Assembly (NCBI GenBank): GCA_910585855.1 | Contig: CAJUGZ010000001.1 | Location: 1-64,000 of the forward strand | Source of the DNA: an uncultured Lachnospiraceae bacterium | GTDB lineage: Bacteria; Bacillota_A; Clostridia; Lachnospirales; Lachnospiraceae | Direction of reading: 5' to 3' | Length of the DNA: 64,000 nt | Shown: in pieces, positions 49,649 through 58,970 of the stretch | Layout of the letters: the number at the start of each line of letters is the position of its first letter | Numbering within the stretch: position 1 is the stretch's first letter | The notes under the pieces: model-generated | Databases searched by the model: none | Told to the model about the DNA's origin: nothing | What the model saw: only the letters and a program-made list of their open reading frames with translations | Translations under genes and position numbers: made by a program

Positions 49649-50950
49649 TTAATTCCTGTTTTTTCCAAATGAAATCAAAATTCTAACAATAAATTCTCTT
49701 TCTTCCATATAGCAGTCAAATTCTGCCTGATATTTTTTTACAAATTCTTGTACACTAATCATGCCAAATCCATGATCTGTTCCCTGTTTTGAAATAGGAA
49801 GCCCAGAATTCTTTGAAAATTTTACCTCTTCATTACATAAATTTTTTACTTCCAGCATCAAATATTCATTGGTTCTATTTTTTATCATAAACTTTACGAT
49901 TCGTTCTTCTTCCTTTAATTTCTGCACTGCATTTATTGCATTTTCTATTAAATTGGCTACTAACATTGCCAATTCATAGTCATTAACTTCCTGCTGCTTG
50001 GGTACGGTACTTTTTATCTGAAGTACAATTCCCATACTTTTTGCTTTTCTTTCCATACTGCTTAAAACACTATTTATAATAACATTCTCACAATAAATAA
50101 CGATTCTTTCTTTATTTAACCGTTCTATATCTTTATATAAAATCTCTTCTGCCTCTTTATATCTTTGATTTTGGATCAATTCAATTAAAAGATTATTCTT
50201 ATGCCTCATATCATGCCATATAATCTGAAACTCTTTTCTTGCTGCTTCTATATTTTCAGATTGTACCTCAATTCCCTTTATATAAGCTTGTGATATAAGA
50301 TGCTTCCAGAGCAGCCATTTTTCTTCCATCCTGCCATAGACATATTTTAAAACTAAAGCATACAGCAATACAACTGTCAGTATAAGGGATATCGCAGCAA
50401 AAAGACTTTCTTTGCGCTGTTCAAATGGTACAGGAAAATATAAAAGCAAATAAAATGTAACATAACTCATACAGGGAACTAAACAAAGCCACCATGAAAT
50501 TTCTTTGCTGATTACAGTTCTACAGATTTCACGTATAGTAGAAACCATCCATAATAAAAACAATATATTCGTTATGGTACAAGTAGCCATAGCAAGCTGT
50601 ATATCTTCAAGAAATACTAAAACAACACAAGATAAAATATTTCCTCCTAAAACAAAGTTAGAAGAACTTAAACCAATAAAAAAAGTGTAGCTGTCTTTCT
50701 TTTCAGCAAGTAAAAGAGCTGTTCCCTGAATAACCACAATCTGAAAAGCACTAAATACCAATTTAATCCAAGCTATATAAAATACATATTTTATACGAAC
50801 TATCTCACTTAAAATCATTATAATTATAGAAATACTACAAATTAAAATTGATTTTTTATAAGAATATTTTAATAAAAGAAACAATAAAAAATATGCTATC
50901 ATAAAAACACAAGAATTTATCACAAGCCAAATATGAAATATCTCCATCAT
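49649..50950 (-). CDS. Sensor histidine kinase, AgrC-like GHKL family
   Basis: The 433-residue protein has about six hydrophobic segments in residues 1-210. The phosphoacceptor region IIWHDMRHKNNLLIELIQNQRYKEAEEIL is near residue 245. A GHKL ATPase follows, with N box LVANLIENAINAVQ and the HGFGMISVQEF G box. This layout is that of AgrC-type quorum or peptide sensors. The LytTR regulator gene lies about 50 nt upstream in the same direction. No AgrB/AgrD-like peptide genes are visible next to it. Confidence 0.88.
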   Translation of the reverse strand: MMEIFHIWLVINSCVFMIAYFLLFLLLKYSYKKSILICSISIIIMILSEIVRIKYVFYIAWIKLVFSAFQIVVIQGTALLLAEKKDSYTFFIGLSSSNFVLGGNILSCVVLVFLEDIQLAMATCTITNILFLLWMVSTIREICRTVISKEISWWLCLVPCMSYVTFYLLLYFPVPFEQRKESLFAAISLILTVVLLYALVLKYVYGRMEEKWLLWKHLISQAYIKGIEVQSENIEAARKEFQIIWHDMRHKNNLLIELIQNQRYKEAEEILYKDIERLNKERIVIYCENVIINSVLSSMERKAKSMGIVLQIKSTVPKQQEVNDYELAMLVANLIENAINAVQKLKEEERIVKFMIKNRTNEYLMLEVKNLCNEEVKFSKNSGLPISKQGTDHGFGMISVQEFVKKYQAEFDCYMEEREFIVRILISFGKNRN

Positions 50951-51001
50951 TTAAACCATCCAAATCCCTTCTCGTTTATTACCACAATTCATCTTTCGTT
51001 T

Positions 51002-51730
51002 TTAATACTCTTTTGCTATATACTTTAAATAAGCCCTCTTCACTTCAGTCTGTCTGCTTCTGCTAATCGGAATCAGCCTCTTTGATTTCATAACAACCTG
51101 ACTTTGACTATACAGTTCAATATAGTGAAAGTTTACAATAAAAGACTTATGTACTTGTATAAAATCTCCACTTTTCAATAATTCTGCCATATCATGTTCA
51201 AATGATCTACGCAAAAAACGACTGATTACCTGCTCTCCATCTGCAACTGAAATATGTAAAGTTCTGGATACATTTTCTATATACTCAATCTCTTCATACA
51301 AAAGCTTTCTATTCCCATCTGCTGTATTTACATACAAAATCTTTTGTTTTTGTACTGCATATTCTACAGCAAAGTCCATGGCTTCATAAAACTCATTCTG
51401 TTTTATTGGTTTTAACAAATACCGTTGTGCAAATACCCCAAATGCTGAAAGCGCATAATCAGCAGAAGAAGTCAAATAAATAATAACAGCCCTTTCATTC
51501 TGTTCTCGAATCACTTTTCCAAGTGAAATTCCATCTATATCCGGCATCAATATATCCAACAGATAAATCTGATAATCCTTTTTCTGTTCTAACTGTTCTT
51601 TTAATTCTTTTGCCCGATCAAATTTATTTATATACAAATCCACTGTCTTTTCCTTTGCATACCATACAATTTTTTTCTCCAGACAATCCAGCGTATTTTG
51701 ATCGTCATCACATAATGCTATTTGTATCAT
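51002..51730 (-). CDS. LytTR-family response regulator
   Basis: From ATG at 51730 (GGAGG upstream) the receiver domain MIQIALCDDDQNTLDCLEKKIV carries the acidic pair and the phosphorylated Asp in YLLDILMPDIDG. The switch residues are in LTSSAD and LLKPIKQNEF. A LytTR DNA-binding domain occupies residues ~140-240 (LYEEIEYIENVSRTLHISVADGEQVISRFLRRSFEHD; FIQVHKSFIVNFHYIELYSQSQVVMKSKRLIPISRSRQTEVKRAYL). It pairs with the downstream AgrC-like kinase. Confidence 0.92.
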   Translation of the reverse strand: MIQIALCDDDQNTLDCLEKKIVWYAKEKTVDLYINKFDRAKELKEQLEQKKDYQIYLLDILMPDIDGISLGKVIREQNERAVIIYLTSSADYALSAFGVFAQRYLLKPIKQNEFYEAMDFAVEYAVQKQKILYVNTADGNRKLLYEEIEYIENVSRTLHISVADGEQVISRFLRRSFEHDMAELLKSGDFIQVHKSFIVNFHYIELYSQSQVVMKSKRLIPISRSRQTEVKRAYLKYIAKEY

Positions 51731-52116
51731 TGCTTCCTCCATATCTGTATCCATTCTCAGTCATTTTATTGCAAAGTATACAAACCTGCCAAAACTTTTC
51801 TGACTATCTAAAAATAAGTATTCTTTTTAACTATTCTTTATTATATAACAAAACTATAAAAATGAATAGTTTTTTCCTTTGGGTTTTTTCGAGGGGGACG
51901 CCATATTCTGTCTATTTCTTAGCCTCAAAACAAAAAATAAATTATTATTAGCCAACCACATCTAGCGTCCGATAGGAGAAAAACCTACATAGCCAAAACT
52001 CAATAAAAACTCTAAAGGCGTGCTTCTAAAATGAAACACGCCAAATAAAAACAATACATTAATTCGTTCAATTTTATTCAATTTAATCAAATCATCCCAC
52101 TACCTGCTATCTATTC
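51731..52116. other. Intergenic region between LytTR regulator and xylulokinase
   Basis: No gene is seen. It holds the likely promoter of the two-component operon (AT-rich part near 51770-51870) and, near its left-end gene, the xylulokinase terminator. No other structure is evident. Confidence 0.5.
52010..52046 (-). terminator. Rho-independent terminator of the xylulokinase gene
   Basis: GGCGTG (52017-52022) pairs with CACGCC (52037-52042). On the minus strand it is followed by TTTAGAGTTTTT. Confidence 0.65.
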
Positions 52117-53640
52117 CTAAATTTCCTGCAATGCCTTATACTGATTTTTTAATGCCGGATAGAGTTCCTGATATACCTTGTGATAAGCAGCATATTTTTC
52201 TGTATGCTCTGAAATTGGTGTACATTCTTTATCAATTTTTAATACTTTATCACAAGCTGCCTGTACACTTTCATAAATTCCAGTTCCAACTCCGGCAAGA
52301 ATCGCTACTCCTAATGCTGGCCCTTCCTTTGCTGTCACTGTCTTAACTTTACAGTTATACATATCCGCCAGCATCTGACGCCAGATAGGACTTCTTCCAC
52401 CCCCACCGCAAGCCATCATTTCATCTACTTCCACTCCCATTTCTTTTAAAATGTCATTACAATCTTTTAATGAATAAGAAACTCCTTCCATTACTGCCCG
52501 AAGCATATCTTTTCTGGTATGAATTGCGGAAAGACCAAAAAATACACCACGGCAGTCCGGATCTAAATGAGGTGTTCTCTCCCCCATCAAATACGGAAGA
52601 TAGATCAAACGATTGCTTCCTACAGGAATTTCTGCTACATCTTCATTGATATACTCATAGGCATCTTTTCCTTCTAATTTTGCCCGATTTATATAATCCT
52701 GACAAAAATTATCCCGAAACCACTTTAAGGAAAGTCCTGCACCCTGTGTCACTCCCATTACATGCCATGCTCCGGGAACGGCACAGCAAAAAGTATGTAC
52801 TCGTCCCTTTTTATCAATCGTTACTTTATCACTATGTGCAAATACCACACCACTTGTTCCTATCGTAGTAAATGCCCGTCCTTCTCTTACAATTCCAGTT
52901 CCCACTGCTGCTGCTGCATTATCCCCTGCACCACCTACCACTGCCGTATGAACCGACAATCCAGTCTTTTCCGCAATTTCCGGCAAAATCGTTCCCGTTA
53001 CTTCCACCGATTCATATACTTTTGCCAATAAATTTTTATCAATCTCCAACTTTTCCAATACTTCATCTGACCAACAGCGATTCGGCACATCCAATAACTG
53101 CATACCAGAAGCATCCGATACCTCAGTTGCAAACTCCCCTGTCAATATATAACGCACATAATCCTTTGGAAGTAAGATATGTCTGCACTTTGCATAATTT
53201 TCCGGCTCATGATTTCTTACCCAGAGAATCTTAGAAGCGGTAAATCCTGTAAGAGCCGGATTCGCAGTAATTTCAATTAAACGTTCTCTTCCAATCTTTT
53301 CTGTTATTTCTTCACATTCCTTTGCTGTTCTTTGATCACACCAAATAATAGACGGACGAATTACTTTCCCTGCTTCATCCAACATAACCAATCCATGCAT
53401 CTGTCCCGAAATACCAAGCCCTTTAATCTCTTCCTTATCTACCCCAGATTCCTTTACCACTTTTGTAATAGTAGTAAGTGCAGCATCCCGCCAATCTTCC
53501 GGTCTTTGCTCTGCCCATCCATTCTGCGGCTGATACATCGGATATTCCTGCGAAGCCGATGCCACAATACCTCCCTCTTCATCAAACAATACTGTCTTCG
53601 TAGCACTTGTTCCTAAATCAATCCCGATTAAATATCTCAT
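52117..53640 (-). CDS. xylB: Xylulokinase
   Basis: This FGGY kinase has 507 residues with the ATP-binding start YLIGIDLGTSATKTVLFDEEG, the substrate segment IKGLGISGQMHGLVMLDEAGKVIRPSIIWCDQRT, NPALTGFTASKILWVRNHEP, and the second ATPase part TTIGTSGVVFAHSD and MACGGGGRSPIWRQMLADMYN. The MHG and TGFTASK motifs are those of XylB. It phosphorylates D-xylulose to feed the pentose phosphate pathway. The LacI-type regulator and a FucI-family isomerase lie upstream; no xylA is present in the window. Confidence 0.92.
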   Translation of the reverse strand: MRYLIGIDLGTSATKTVLFDEEGGIVASASQEYPMYQPQNGWAEQRPEDWRDAALTTITKVVKESGVDKEEIKGLGISGQMHGLVMLDEAGKVIRPSIIWCDQRTAKECEEITEKIGRERLIEITANPALTGFTASKILWVRNHEPENYAKCRHILLPKDYVRYILTGEFATEVSDASGMQLLDVPNRCWSDEVLEKLEIDKNLLAKVYESVEVTGTILPEIAEKTGLSVHTAVVGGAGDNAAAAVGTGIVREGRAFTTIGTSGVVFAHSDKVTIDKKGRVHTFCCAVPGAWHVMGVTQGAGLSLKWFRDNFCQDYINRAKLEGKDAYEYINEDVAEIPVGSNRLIYLPYLMGERTPHLDPDCRGVFFGLSAIHTRKDMLRAVMEGVSYSLKDCNDILKEMGVEVDEMMACGGGGRSPIWRQMLADMYNCKVKTVTAKEGPALGVAILAGVGTGIYESVQAACDKVLKIDKECTPISEHTEKYAAYHKVYQELYPALKNQYKALQEI

Positions 53641-53730
53641 ATTCTTTTTCTCTCCTTTTAAAAAAACATTTTATCACCACTACAACAACCACTTTACAAT
53701 TTATTATAATTTTTTCGCCTGAAGTACACA

Positions 53731-53871
53731 GCCGAAAGTCAAATGGGGTTCTATGCAGGGTCATCATTTCCCGTCGGCACTTAGGCACGGTCTTTTCGTG
53801 CCTTATGTGTCCGCTACGAAGAAATGCTAAGCGCAAGCGGGCTCGGAATAGAGCCCCATTTGGCTTTCGGC
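53731..53871 (+). repeat. 141-nt palindromic element / candidate structured RNA
   Basis: A 24-nt arm (53731-53754) is complementary to 53848-53871. The two differences are T opposite G on the plus strand (wobble pairs) but A opposite C on the minus strand, favouring a plus-strand RNA. Inside, GGCACG/CGTGCC (53784-53802) forms a second hairpin, and CCGCT/AGCGG may form a third. It lies between xylB and the LacI-type gene. GC is higher than in the surroundings, which suggests an inserted repeat element. Confidence 0.7.
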
Positions 53872-53919
53872 GTCCTCTTAGCCATTATCTCATATATTTT
53901 TCGAACAACTTTTATAGTA

Positions 53920-54942
53920 TTATGGCAAATTTTCTGGAATTAAAATATCATTTGGCATAATATATTCACATTGCGGCTTTTTATCCTTTACCAAATACTC
54001 CATAGCAGTAAAAATCGCCTGATACCCCTGCATCCAAGGCCGCTGGCAAATAATCGCTTTTATCAGTCCCTTTTTCATCCATTCTCTAGTTGTCTTTGTA
54101 TCATCACTGGCAATAACAGCAATCTGTTCCACACGACAGCTATCAGATACCGCCTGACATACCCCCGCTGCACCGGCAGCAGCAATATAAATTGCAGAAA
54201 TCTCTTTCTGTTGTTCTAATACTTTTTTTGTTTCCTGATACGCCTTGTTATCATCATCATTTGTTTCAATAATATCCCTTATCAAAAGCCCCGGATATTT
54301 CTTTTTGCAAAGAGAACCAAATCCATGTACTCTTTGATTATGTCCTAACGACTTAATCGAACCTGTCGCAATTAAAATCTGTGCCTGTCCGCCCATAATC
54401 AGTCCCATCATTCCTGCTGCTGTTTCACCGCTTTTTATAAAATTTCCACCTACATAAAACAGCCGTTCACTTTCCTCTAAATCCGAGTTTAAAGTAGCAA
54501 CCGCAATATTATTTTCTTTTAGTTCAGAGATTGCCTGCTGAATTCGTTCATCATTAATCGCATGAAGTACTAAAAACTGTACTTCTTCTTTCATCTCCTG
54601 AATCAATGCTATCTGACGTTCTATATCATATCCCTTCATATGCTTGATCAAAACACGGATTCCAAAATCTGCAATTTCCTCTGCTGCCTGTAAAATCCCC
54701 TCTTCTACCTGAAAGAAAAATTCATTTCCTTCGGAAATAAGCAGTACACCGATTGTATAGTTTTTCTTTCGTGCAGCCAGAGCCTTTCCTGCTGTATTAG
54801 GGCGATAACCCATTTGCTTTGCTGTTTCACGTACTAAAAGGTCAATTTCAGGTTTTACTTTTCCACGATTATTTAGCACCCTATCAACAGTTCCTCTCGA
54901 TACGTGGCACACTTCTGCAATCTGTTTCATTGTCACTGCCAT
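53920..54942 (-). CDS. LacI-family transcriptional regulator of the pentose genes
   Basis: MKQIAEVCHVSRGTVDRVLNNRGKVKPEIDLLVRETAKQMGYRPNTAGKALAARK is a LacI helix-turn-helix with hinge. Residues ~60-340 form a periplasmic-binding-type sugar sensor (YTIGVLLISEGNEFFFQVEEGILQAAEEI ... VIASDDTKTTREWMKKGLIKAIICQRPWMQGYQAIFTAMEYL). It sits between xylB and the isomerase gene. The perfect palindrome at 56738-56751 in front of the isomerase is its likely operator. The start (ATG 54942, or GTG/ATG a few codons later) is uncertain because AAAGGA is very close to the first ATG. Confidence 0.88.
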   Translation of the reverse strand: MAVTMKQIAEVCHVSRGTVDRVLNNRGKVKPEIDLLVRETAKQMGYRPNTAGKALAARKKNYTIGVLLISEGNEFFFQVEEGILQAAEEIADFGIRVLIKHMKGYDIERQIALIQEMKEEVQFLVLHAINDERIQQAISELKENNIAVATLNSDLEESERLFYVGGNFIKSGETAAGMMGLIMGGQAQILIATGSIKSLGHNQRVHGFGSLCKKKYPGLLIRDIIETNDDDNKAYQETKKVLEQQKEISAIYIAAAGAAGVCQAVSDSCRVEQIAVIASDDTKTTREWMKKGLIKAIICQRPWMQGYQAIFTAMEYLVKDKKPQCEYIMPNDILIPENLP

Positions 54943-55082
54943 ATTCCATATTCCTTTCTATCTTCTGTCAAAGAGTCTTTCCCACTGAAGTTTCTAATCA
55001 AACAGAGAAGATTTTCCCCTGCTCGTATACCGCCAATATGCCACATAGTAGCATATTTCCTTTGTATCAGCATATACATAAA

Positions 55083-55140
55083 AAAGATACTTTCTGCTTC
55101 CCAAGAACAACTTTGCTTCTCTTCAGCAGAAAGCATCTTT
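55083..55140 (-). terminator. Rho-independent terminator after the isomerase gene
   Basis: AAAGATACTTTCTGC (55083-55097) pairs with GCAGAAAGCATCTTT (55126-55140) with one mismatch, followed on the minus strand by T6. Confidence 0.8.
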
Positions 55141-55196
55141 CTGTTACTTATTAAAATTAAATTATTTTTATAGAAAAATATCCTTCTGTTTTATCA

Positions 55197-56666
55197 CTAT
55201 GCATAAGGATTTTCTGTTTTATACATCATTCCCTTTGGCTGATTAAACCCAATATCCTCTACACCAAGATATTTAAACACTTCAAAAATAGCCTTTCCAA
55301 AATGCCCAAATGCAACTGCTCCATGATGCGGATAGTTCTTTTCTACTAATACATGACGATAGAACCGTCCCATCTCAGGGATTGCAAAAATTCCGATCGC
55401 ACCAAAGGAGCGTGTTCGTACATCCAATACTTCACCTTCTGCTACATATGCCCGAAGCTGTGCATCAGCCGTACTTTGCAGGCGGAAGAAAGTAATATCT
55501 CCCGGAATAATATCACCTTCCAAAGTTCCATTTGTTACTTCTACTGGAAGACTTCTTGCCATAATCATCTGATATTTCATTTCACAAGAAACCAATTTTC
55601 CAGAAGCTGTATTTCCACAGTGGAATCCCATAAAGGTATCCCGCAGTGTATAATTGGTCTTTCCTTTAATCTCTGCATCAAACATATCCGCAGGTACTGT
55701 ATTATTGATATCCAAAAGTGTAACTGCATCCAAACTGACACATGTTCCGATAAATTCACTTAATGCCCCATAGATATCTACCTCACAGGATACCGGAATC
55801 CCCTGTGCAGTCAAACGGCTGTTTACATAACAAGGAACAAATCCAAACTGTGTCTGAAATGCCGGCCAGCACTTTCCGGCAATCGCTACAAACTCTCTTG
55901 ATCCTCTATGTTCTTCTACCCAGTCAAGCAATGTCAATTCATACTGTGCTAATTTAGAAAGAATCTCAGGCTTTTTATTTCCTGCCCCAAGTTCTTCTTC
56001 CATTTCCTTTACAATCGCTGGAATTCTTTCATCCCCTGCATGATTATTAAAAGATTCAAATAAATCCAATTCCGAATTTTCTTCAATCTCTACTCCTACA
56101 TTATATAACTGCTTAATTGGTGCATTACATGCTATAAAATCCTGTGGACGTGGACCAAAGCTGATAATCTTTAAATTATTTAAACCGATAACCGTTCTTG
56201 CAATCGGTAGGAAATCATTTATCATATCCGCACATTCTGCAGGTGTTCCAACCGGATACTCTGGAATATAAGCACGCAGACCACGCAGTTTTAAATTATA
56301 GCTGCAGTTTAACATACCACAGTATGCATCCCCTCTGCCCCCTAATAAATTATCTCCACTTTCCTCTGCAGCTGCCATATACATCACAGGTCCATCAAAA
56401 TATTTTGCCATTAAAGTTTCCGGTGTTTCTGGTCCGAAATTTCCTAAATATACTACTAACGCATTACATCCAGCTTCTTTTACTTCTGTCAAAGCCTTTT
56501 TCATATGAATTTCATTCTCTACTACAGTTGGACATTCATAAATTTCTCCATATTTTTCCTTATAATTCTCTACTACCTTAATCCGTCTGCTTTCGGATAA
56601 TGTCATTGGAAAACAATTTCTGCTTACTGCTACAATTCCTAATTTTACCTCTGGAATATTCTTCAT
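55197..56666 (-). CDS. L-fucose isomerase-family sugar isomerase
   Basis: From ATG at 56666 (MKNIPEVKLGIVAVSRNCFPMTLSESRRIKVVENY; AAGGAGG upstream) this ~489-residue protein has the two-domain FucI/AraA architecture. Segments include VVYLGNFGPETPETLMAKYFDGPVMYMAAAEES, FVAIAGKCWPAFQTQFGFVPCYVNSRLTAQGIPVSCEVDIYGALSEF with likely metal-binding Glu/Asp, and GFHCGNTASGKL. The C-terminal HHGAVAFGHFGKA follows. It should interconvert an aldose and a ketose. The neighbour xylB suggests a pentose such as D-xylose or D-arabinose instead of L-fucose, but the substrate is not certain. Confidence 0.85.
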   Translation of the reverse strand: MKNIPEVKLGIVAVSRNCFPMTLSESRRIKVVENYKEKYGEIYECPTVVENEIHMKKALTEVKEAGCNALVVYLGNFGPETPETLMAKYFDGPVMYMAAAEESGDNLLGGRGDAYCGMLNCSYNLKLRGLRAYIPEYPVGTPAECADMINDFLPIARTVIGLNNLKIISFGPRPQDFIACNAPIKQLYNVGVEIEENSELDLFESFNNHAGDERIPAIVKEMEEELGAGNKKPEILSKLAQYELTLLDWVEEHRGSREFVAIAGKCWPAFQTQFGFVPCYVNSRLTAQGIPVSCEVDIYGALSEFIGTCVSLDAVTLLDINNTVPADMFDAEIKGKTNYTLRDTFMGFHCGNTASGKLVSCEMKYQMIMARSLPVEVTNGTLEGDIIPGDITFFRLQSTADAQLRAYVAEGEVLDVRTRSFGAIGIFAIPEMGRFYRHVLVEKNYPHHGAVAFGHFGKAIFEVFKYLGVEDIGFNQPKGMMYKTENPYA

Positions 56667-56737
56667 GATTATATAATCCTCCTTTTTATACACTGCAGGT
56701 CTGACATCCCCTGCCGTTATATGTCAACCCTTTTTGT

Positions 56738-56790
56738 GTGCTCGAGCACATCACTAAAATTATTATAAAAACAAATTAGGAAATTGTCAA
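56738..56790 (-). promoter_or_regulatory. Consensus promoter and palindromic operator of the isomerase gene
   Basis: Minus strand: TTGACA (56785-56790), 17 nt, TATAAT (56762-56767), both perfect. TGTGCTCGAGCACA (56738-56751), a perfect 14-bp palindrome of LacI-operator type, lies at about +5 to +18. Repression by the adjacent LacI-family protein is the simplest reading. Confidence 0.88.
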
Positions 56791-56882
56791 CAGTTTTCAT
56801 AAAAAACTTCATTCATCTTTTTTTATTTTCCTCTTTATACCTGACAGCAAAAATGCTACAATCCCTGTATATCCTTATTTTA

Positions 56883-57836
56883 CTACATTAGCAGGTAATT
56901 ACCCTTATCAGTATTAATACTACTGGTAAGGGCGTTTTCTTTCCAGTCGGCTTGTACCCAATTCACATAATGTGCTGCCCGCTCCATGCTTGCATGATAC
57001 AGCGTAGTAAGAATATAGGACTGCTTTTTCTTAATCCTCTGCCCTTGCTCCTGAAACCGTATCAAGGCATACTCCACATCCGCATAGTTCAATTTCATCA
57101 AATTACTTTTGACCAATTCCCTTGGCTTCTCCTGTCCATTAATATGTACCGTTTTACTTTTCGACAACAGAGTATCCAACATGATACTCACAAAATTATC
57201 GACCAGATCCATTTCATTCGGGTGAGCGATCTTTAAATTCTCGTAGTCAATGTTTTCCCGAATCACAGAAAGAACGTCTTCCAGACGTGTTTGTCCGTCT
57301 GTCTGTCTTGTCTGATTGGTATTCCCTTCCTCTTTTTCCTGACTGACAGGACTAGACTGATTATAATTCTTAGTATAATTAATATTATTAATATAATTAT
57401 TATTATGTTCCCAATTTTCTAGATCTAGGTTTTCTATTTCTTGATTTTCTATTTCTTGAAAACCAGTAAGTAGAGAAACCCTGCTATTTTCCTCCGTTTT
57501 TAACATTTCTGACAATTCTGGAATTTCGTAAATCGTACTTTCCCACCGAAGAATCCTTCTTCCCTTCTCATCCCGAATTGGAACTTTCTGATAATATCCA
57601 CACTCTTTCAGCTCTTTTAGTCCTGCATATACAGATGCTTTCCCATCAACAGCATAATTAACAAGATTCCCAACTATCACCTTCCAGTTATCCGGTTTAC
57701 TTAATAAATACGCTAAAATCCCTTTGGCTTTGAAAGAAAGTCTAGTATCTTCCAGAAATGTTTTATCCATTGTAACAAAATTATTAGGGCATCTTCTTAC
57801 TCGAATAATCTCATTTAAGCGTTTATCTTCACTCAT
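56883..57836 (-). CDS. Mobile-element replication initiator (DUF6017-type)
   Basis: The 317-residue protein starts MSEDKRLNEIIRVRRCPNNFVTMDKTFLEDTRLSFKAKGILAYLLSKPDNWKVIVGNLVNYAVDGKASVYAGLKELKECGYYQK. This is a winged-helix RepA-like N-terminus. It has an Asn-rich linker (NNNYINNINYTKNYNQSS) and a C-terminal domain typical of DUF6017 (LDTLLSKSKTVHINGQEKPRELVKSNLMKLNYADVEYALIRFQEQ). Such proteins are encoded by Lachnospiraceae plasmids and integrative conjugative elements. No relaxase, integrase or conjugation gene accompanies it here, so it is probably a stranded remnant. Confidence 0.85.
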   Translation of the reverse strand: MSEDKRLNEIIRVRRCPNNFVTMDKTFLEDTRLSFKAKGILAYLLSKPDNWKVIVGNLVNYAVDGKASVYAGLKELKECGYYQKVPIRDEKGRRILRWESTIYEIPELSEMLKTEENSRVSLLTGFQEIENQEIENLDLENWEHNNNYINNINYTKNYNQSSPVSQEKEEGNTNQTRQTDGQTRLEDVLSVIRENIDYENLKIAHPNEMDLVDNFVSIMLDTLLSKSKTVHINGQEKPRELVKSNLMKLNYADVEYALIRFQEQGQRIKKKQSYILTTLYHASMERAAHYVNWVQADWKENALTSSINTDKGNYLLM

Positions 57837-58049
57837 AGCTTTTACTCCTTTTGTTTTAGATTGGTTTAGCTGTTAGATAGCTCGTTTAGAAGTTTTGTAA
57901 TTCTAAGAAAAAAATCAATCAATAGTTATGATAAATTATTAACTCTTAATAACTATACATTACTTTTTTTATTATGTCAAGTTATTCACCTTGATTATTT
58001 TTTAATAATATGCTACACTTACTTTAAACAAGAAGGAGGTACTATATTT

Positions 58050-58214
58050 ATGTCAATATCAGATAACAAAATAAGATGTTCACTTGTAATAGACAAAAAA
58101 GATAAATCCGCTATAGAGGATATAGCAAAAAGAGATGATCGTTCTATAAATTATATAATCAACCAAGCCATAAAAGAATTTATTAAAAAAGCTTCCTCCG
58201 ATAAAAAAGAATGA
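58050..58214 (+). CDS. Ribbon-helix-helix DNA-binding protein (54 aa)
   Basis: ATG at 58050, after AAGGAGGT, gives MSISDNKIRCSLVIDKKDKSAIEDIAKRDDRSINYIINQAIKEFIKKASSDKKE. The IRCSLVIDKK strand followed by two helices with RSINYIINQAIKEF is the Arc/CopG pattern. It is divergent from the DUF6017 Rep gene, so it may control rep in the original mobile element. Confidence 0.82.
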   Translation: MSISDNKIRCSLVIDKKDKSAIEDIAKRDDRSINYIINQAIKEFIKKASSDKKE

Positions 58215-58557
58215 TTAATTTCTCTTTTCCAGTAGGCAGCAGTATATCATACAGCTTGCTTCCAGAAATCTAATATTCCTTACTCTACATCTAAAACCTA
58301 GGGAATCAATCGTTTTTCTTCCTATTAGATTTCAATCAGACAACTGCCAGTACTTCTCCAGAAAGTTAGAGAACAACTCTTTAAAATTTACAGATTGAAT
58401 TGTCCTCCTGCTCCCTTCCCACCCCGTCAAGACACTCATGCATACATCTACATTTTTCTGTAAGACAAGTTCCTAAAAATACCATAAAAAAACAGAGAAA
58501 TAAATCTGAATCATCAGTTATTTCCCTGCTTCATAGCTGCAATATAAAATTTTTCTT
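58215..58557. other. Intergenic stretch without genes
   Basis: No coding frame or known RNA is seen. A weak hairpin (CAGAGAAATAA with TTATTTCCCTG, near 58492-58530) could terminate transcription from either side. Confidence 0.4.
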
Positions 58558-58844
58558 CTAAACTGTTTGAAGTCCTGCAAGCTGTTCTACTTCTGCAACA
58601 CTAAAACCTCTTCTGCAATTTCCTCGATTGTCATTTTTCCTCTTTTTCGCATCCTAAGTGCTGTTTTCTTTTTCGTTTCACTAATTCCCTGACTTTTTCC
58701 CTGATTTAAAATGATTCTTGCACTTATTTCAAGCAACGCCCCTCTCATCATATCACCTACACCTTTCTGCACATTCTCATACTTTTGTACAATCTCTTTA
58801 ATCACATCGCCAGAAAACTCTATGATTGTCCGTTTATCAAACAC
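58558..58844 (-). pseudogene. Remnant of an Rpn-family nuclease gene
   Basis: The frame from 58844 reads MFDKRTIIEFSGDVIKEIVQKYENVQKGVGDMMRGALLEISARIILNQGKSQGISETKKKTALRMRKRGKMTIEEIAEEVL, the C-terminal part of Rpn/PD-(D/E)XK transposase-like proteins. A one-base shift near 58605 would continue FSVAEVEQLAGLQTV, the usual ending of that family. The N-terminal nuclease domain is absent, so it is a truncated and frame-shifted relic. Confidence 0.7.
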
Positions 58845-58970
58845 CCCCGAAATCCCTTTAGGTTTTCATGCAATGATATCCGCTCGTCAAACTCAAATTC
58901 CCGTAACTCCTGCCCTATGGAAACAATATATATCAGAGAAAACCTACTACCAAACTCATGCACCAAACTA

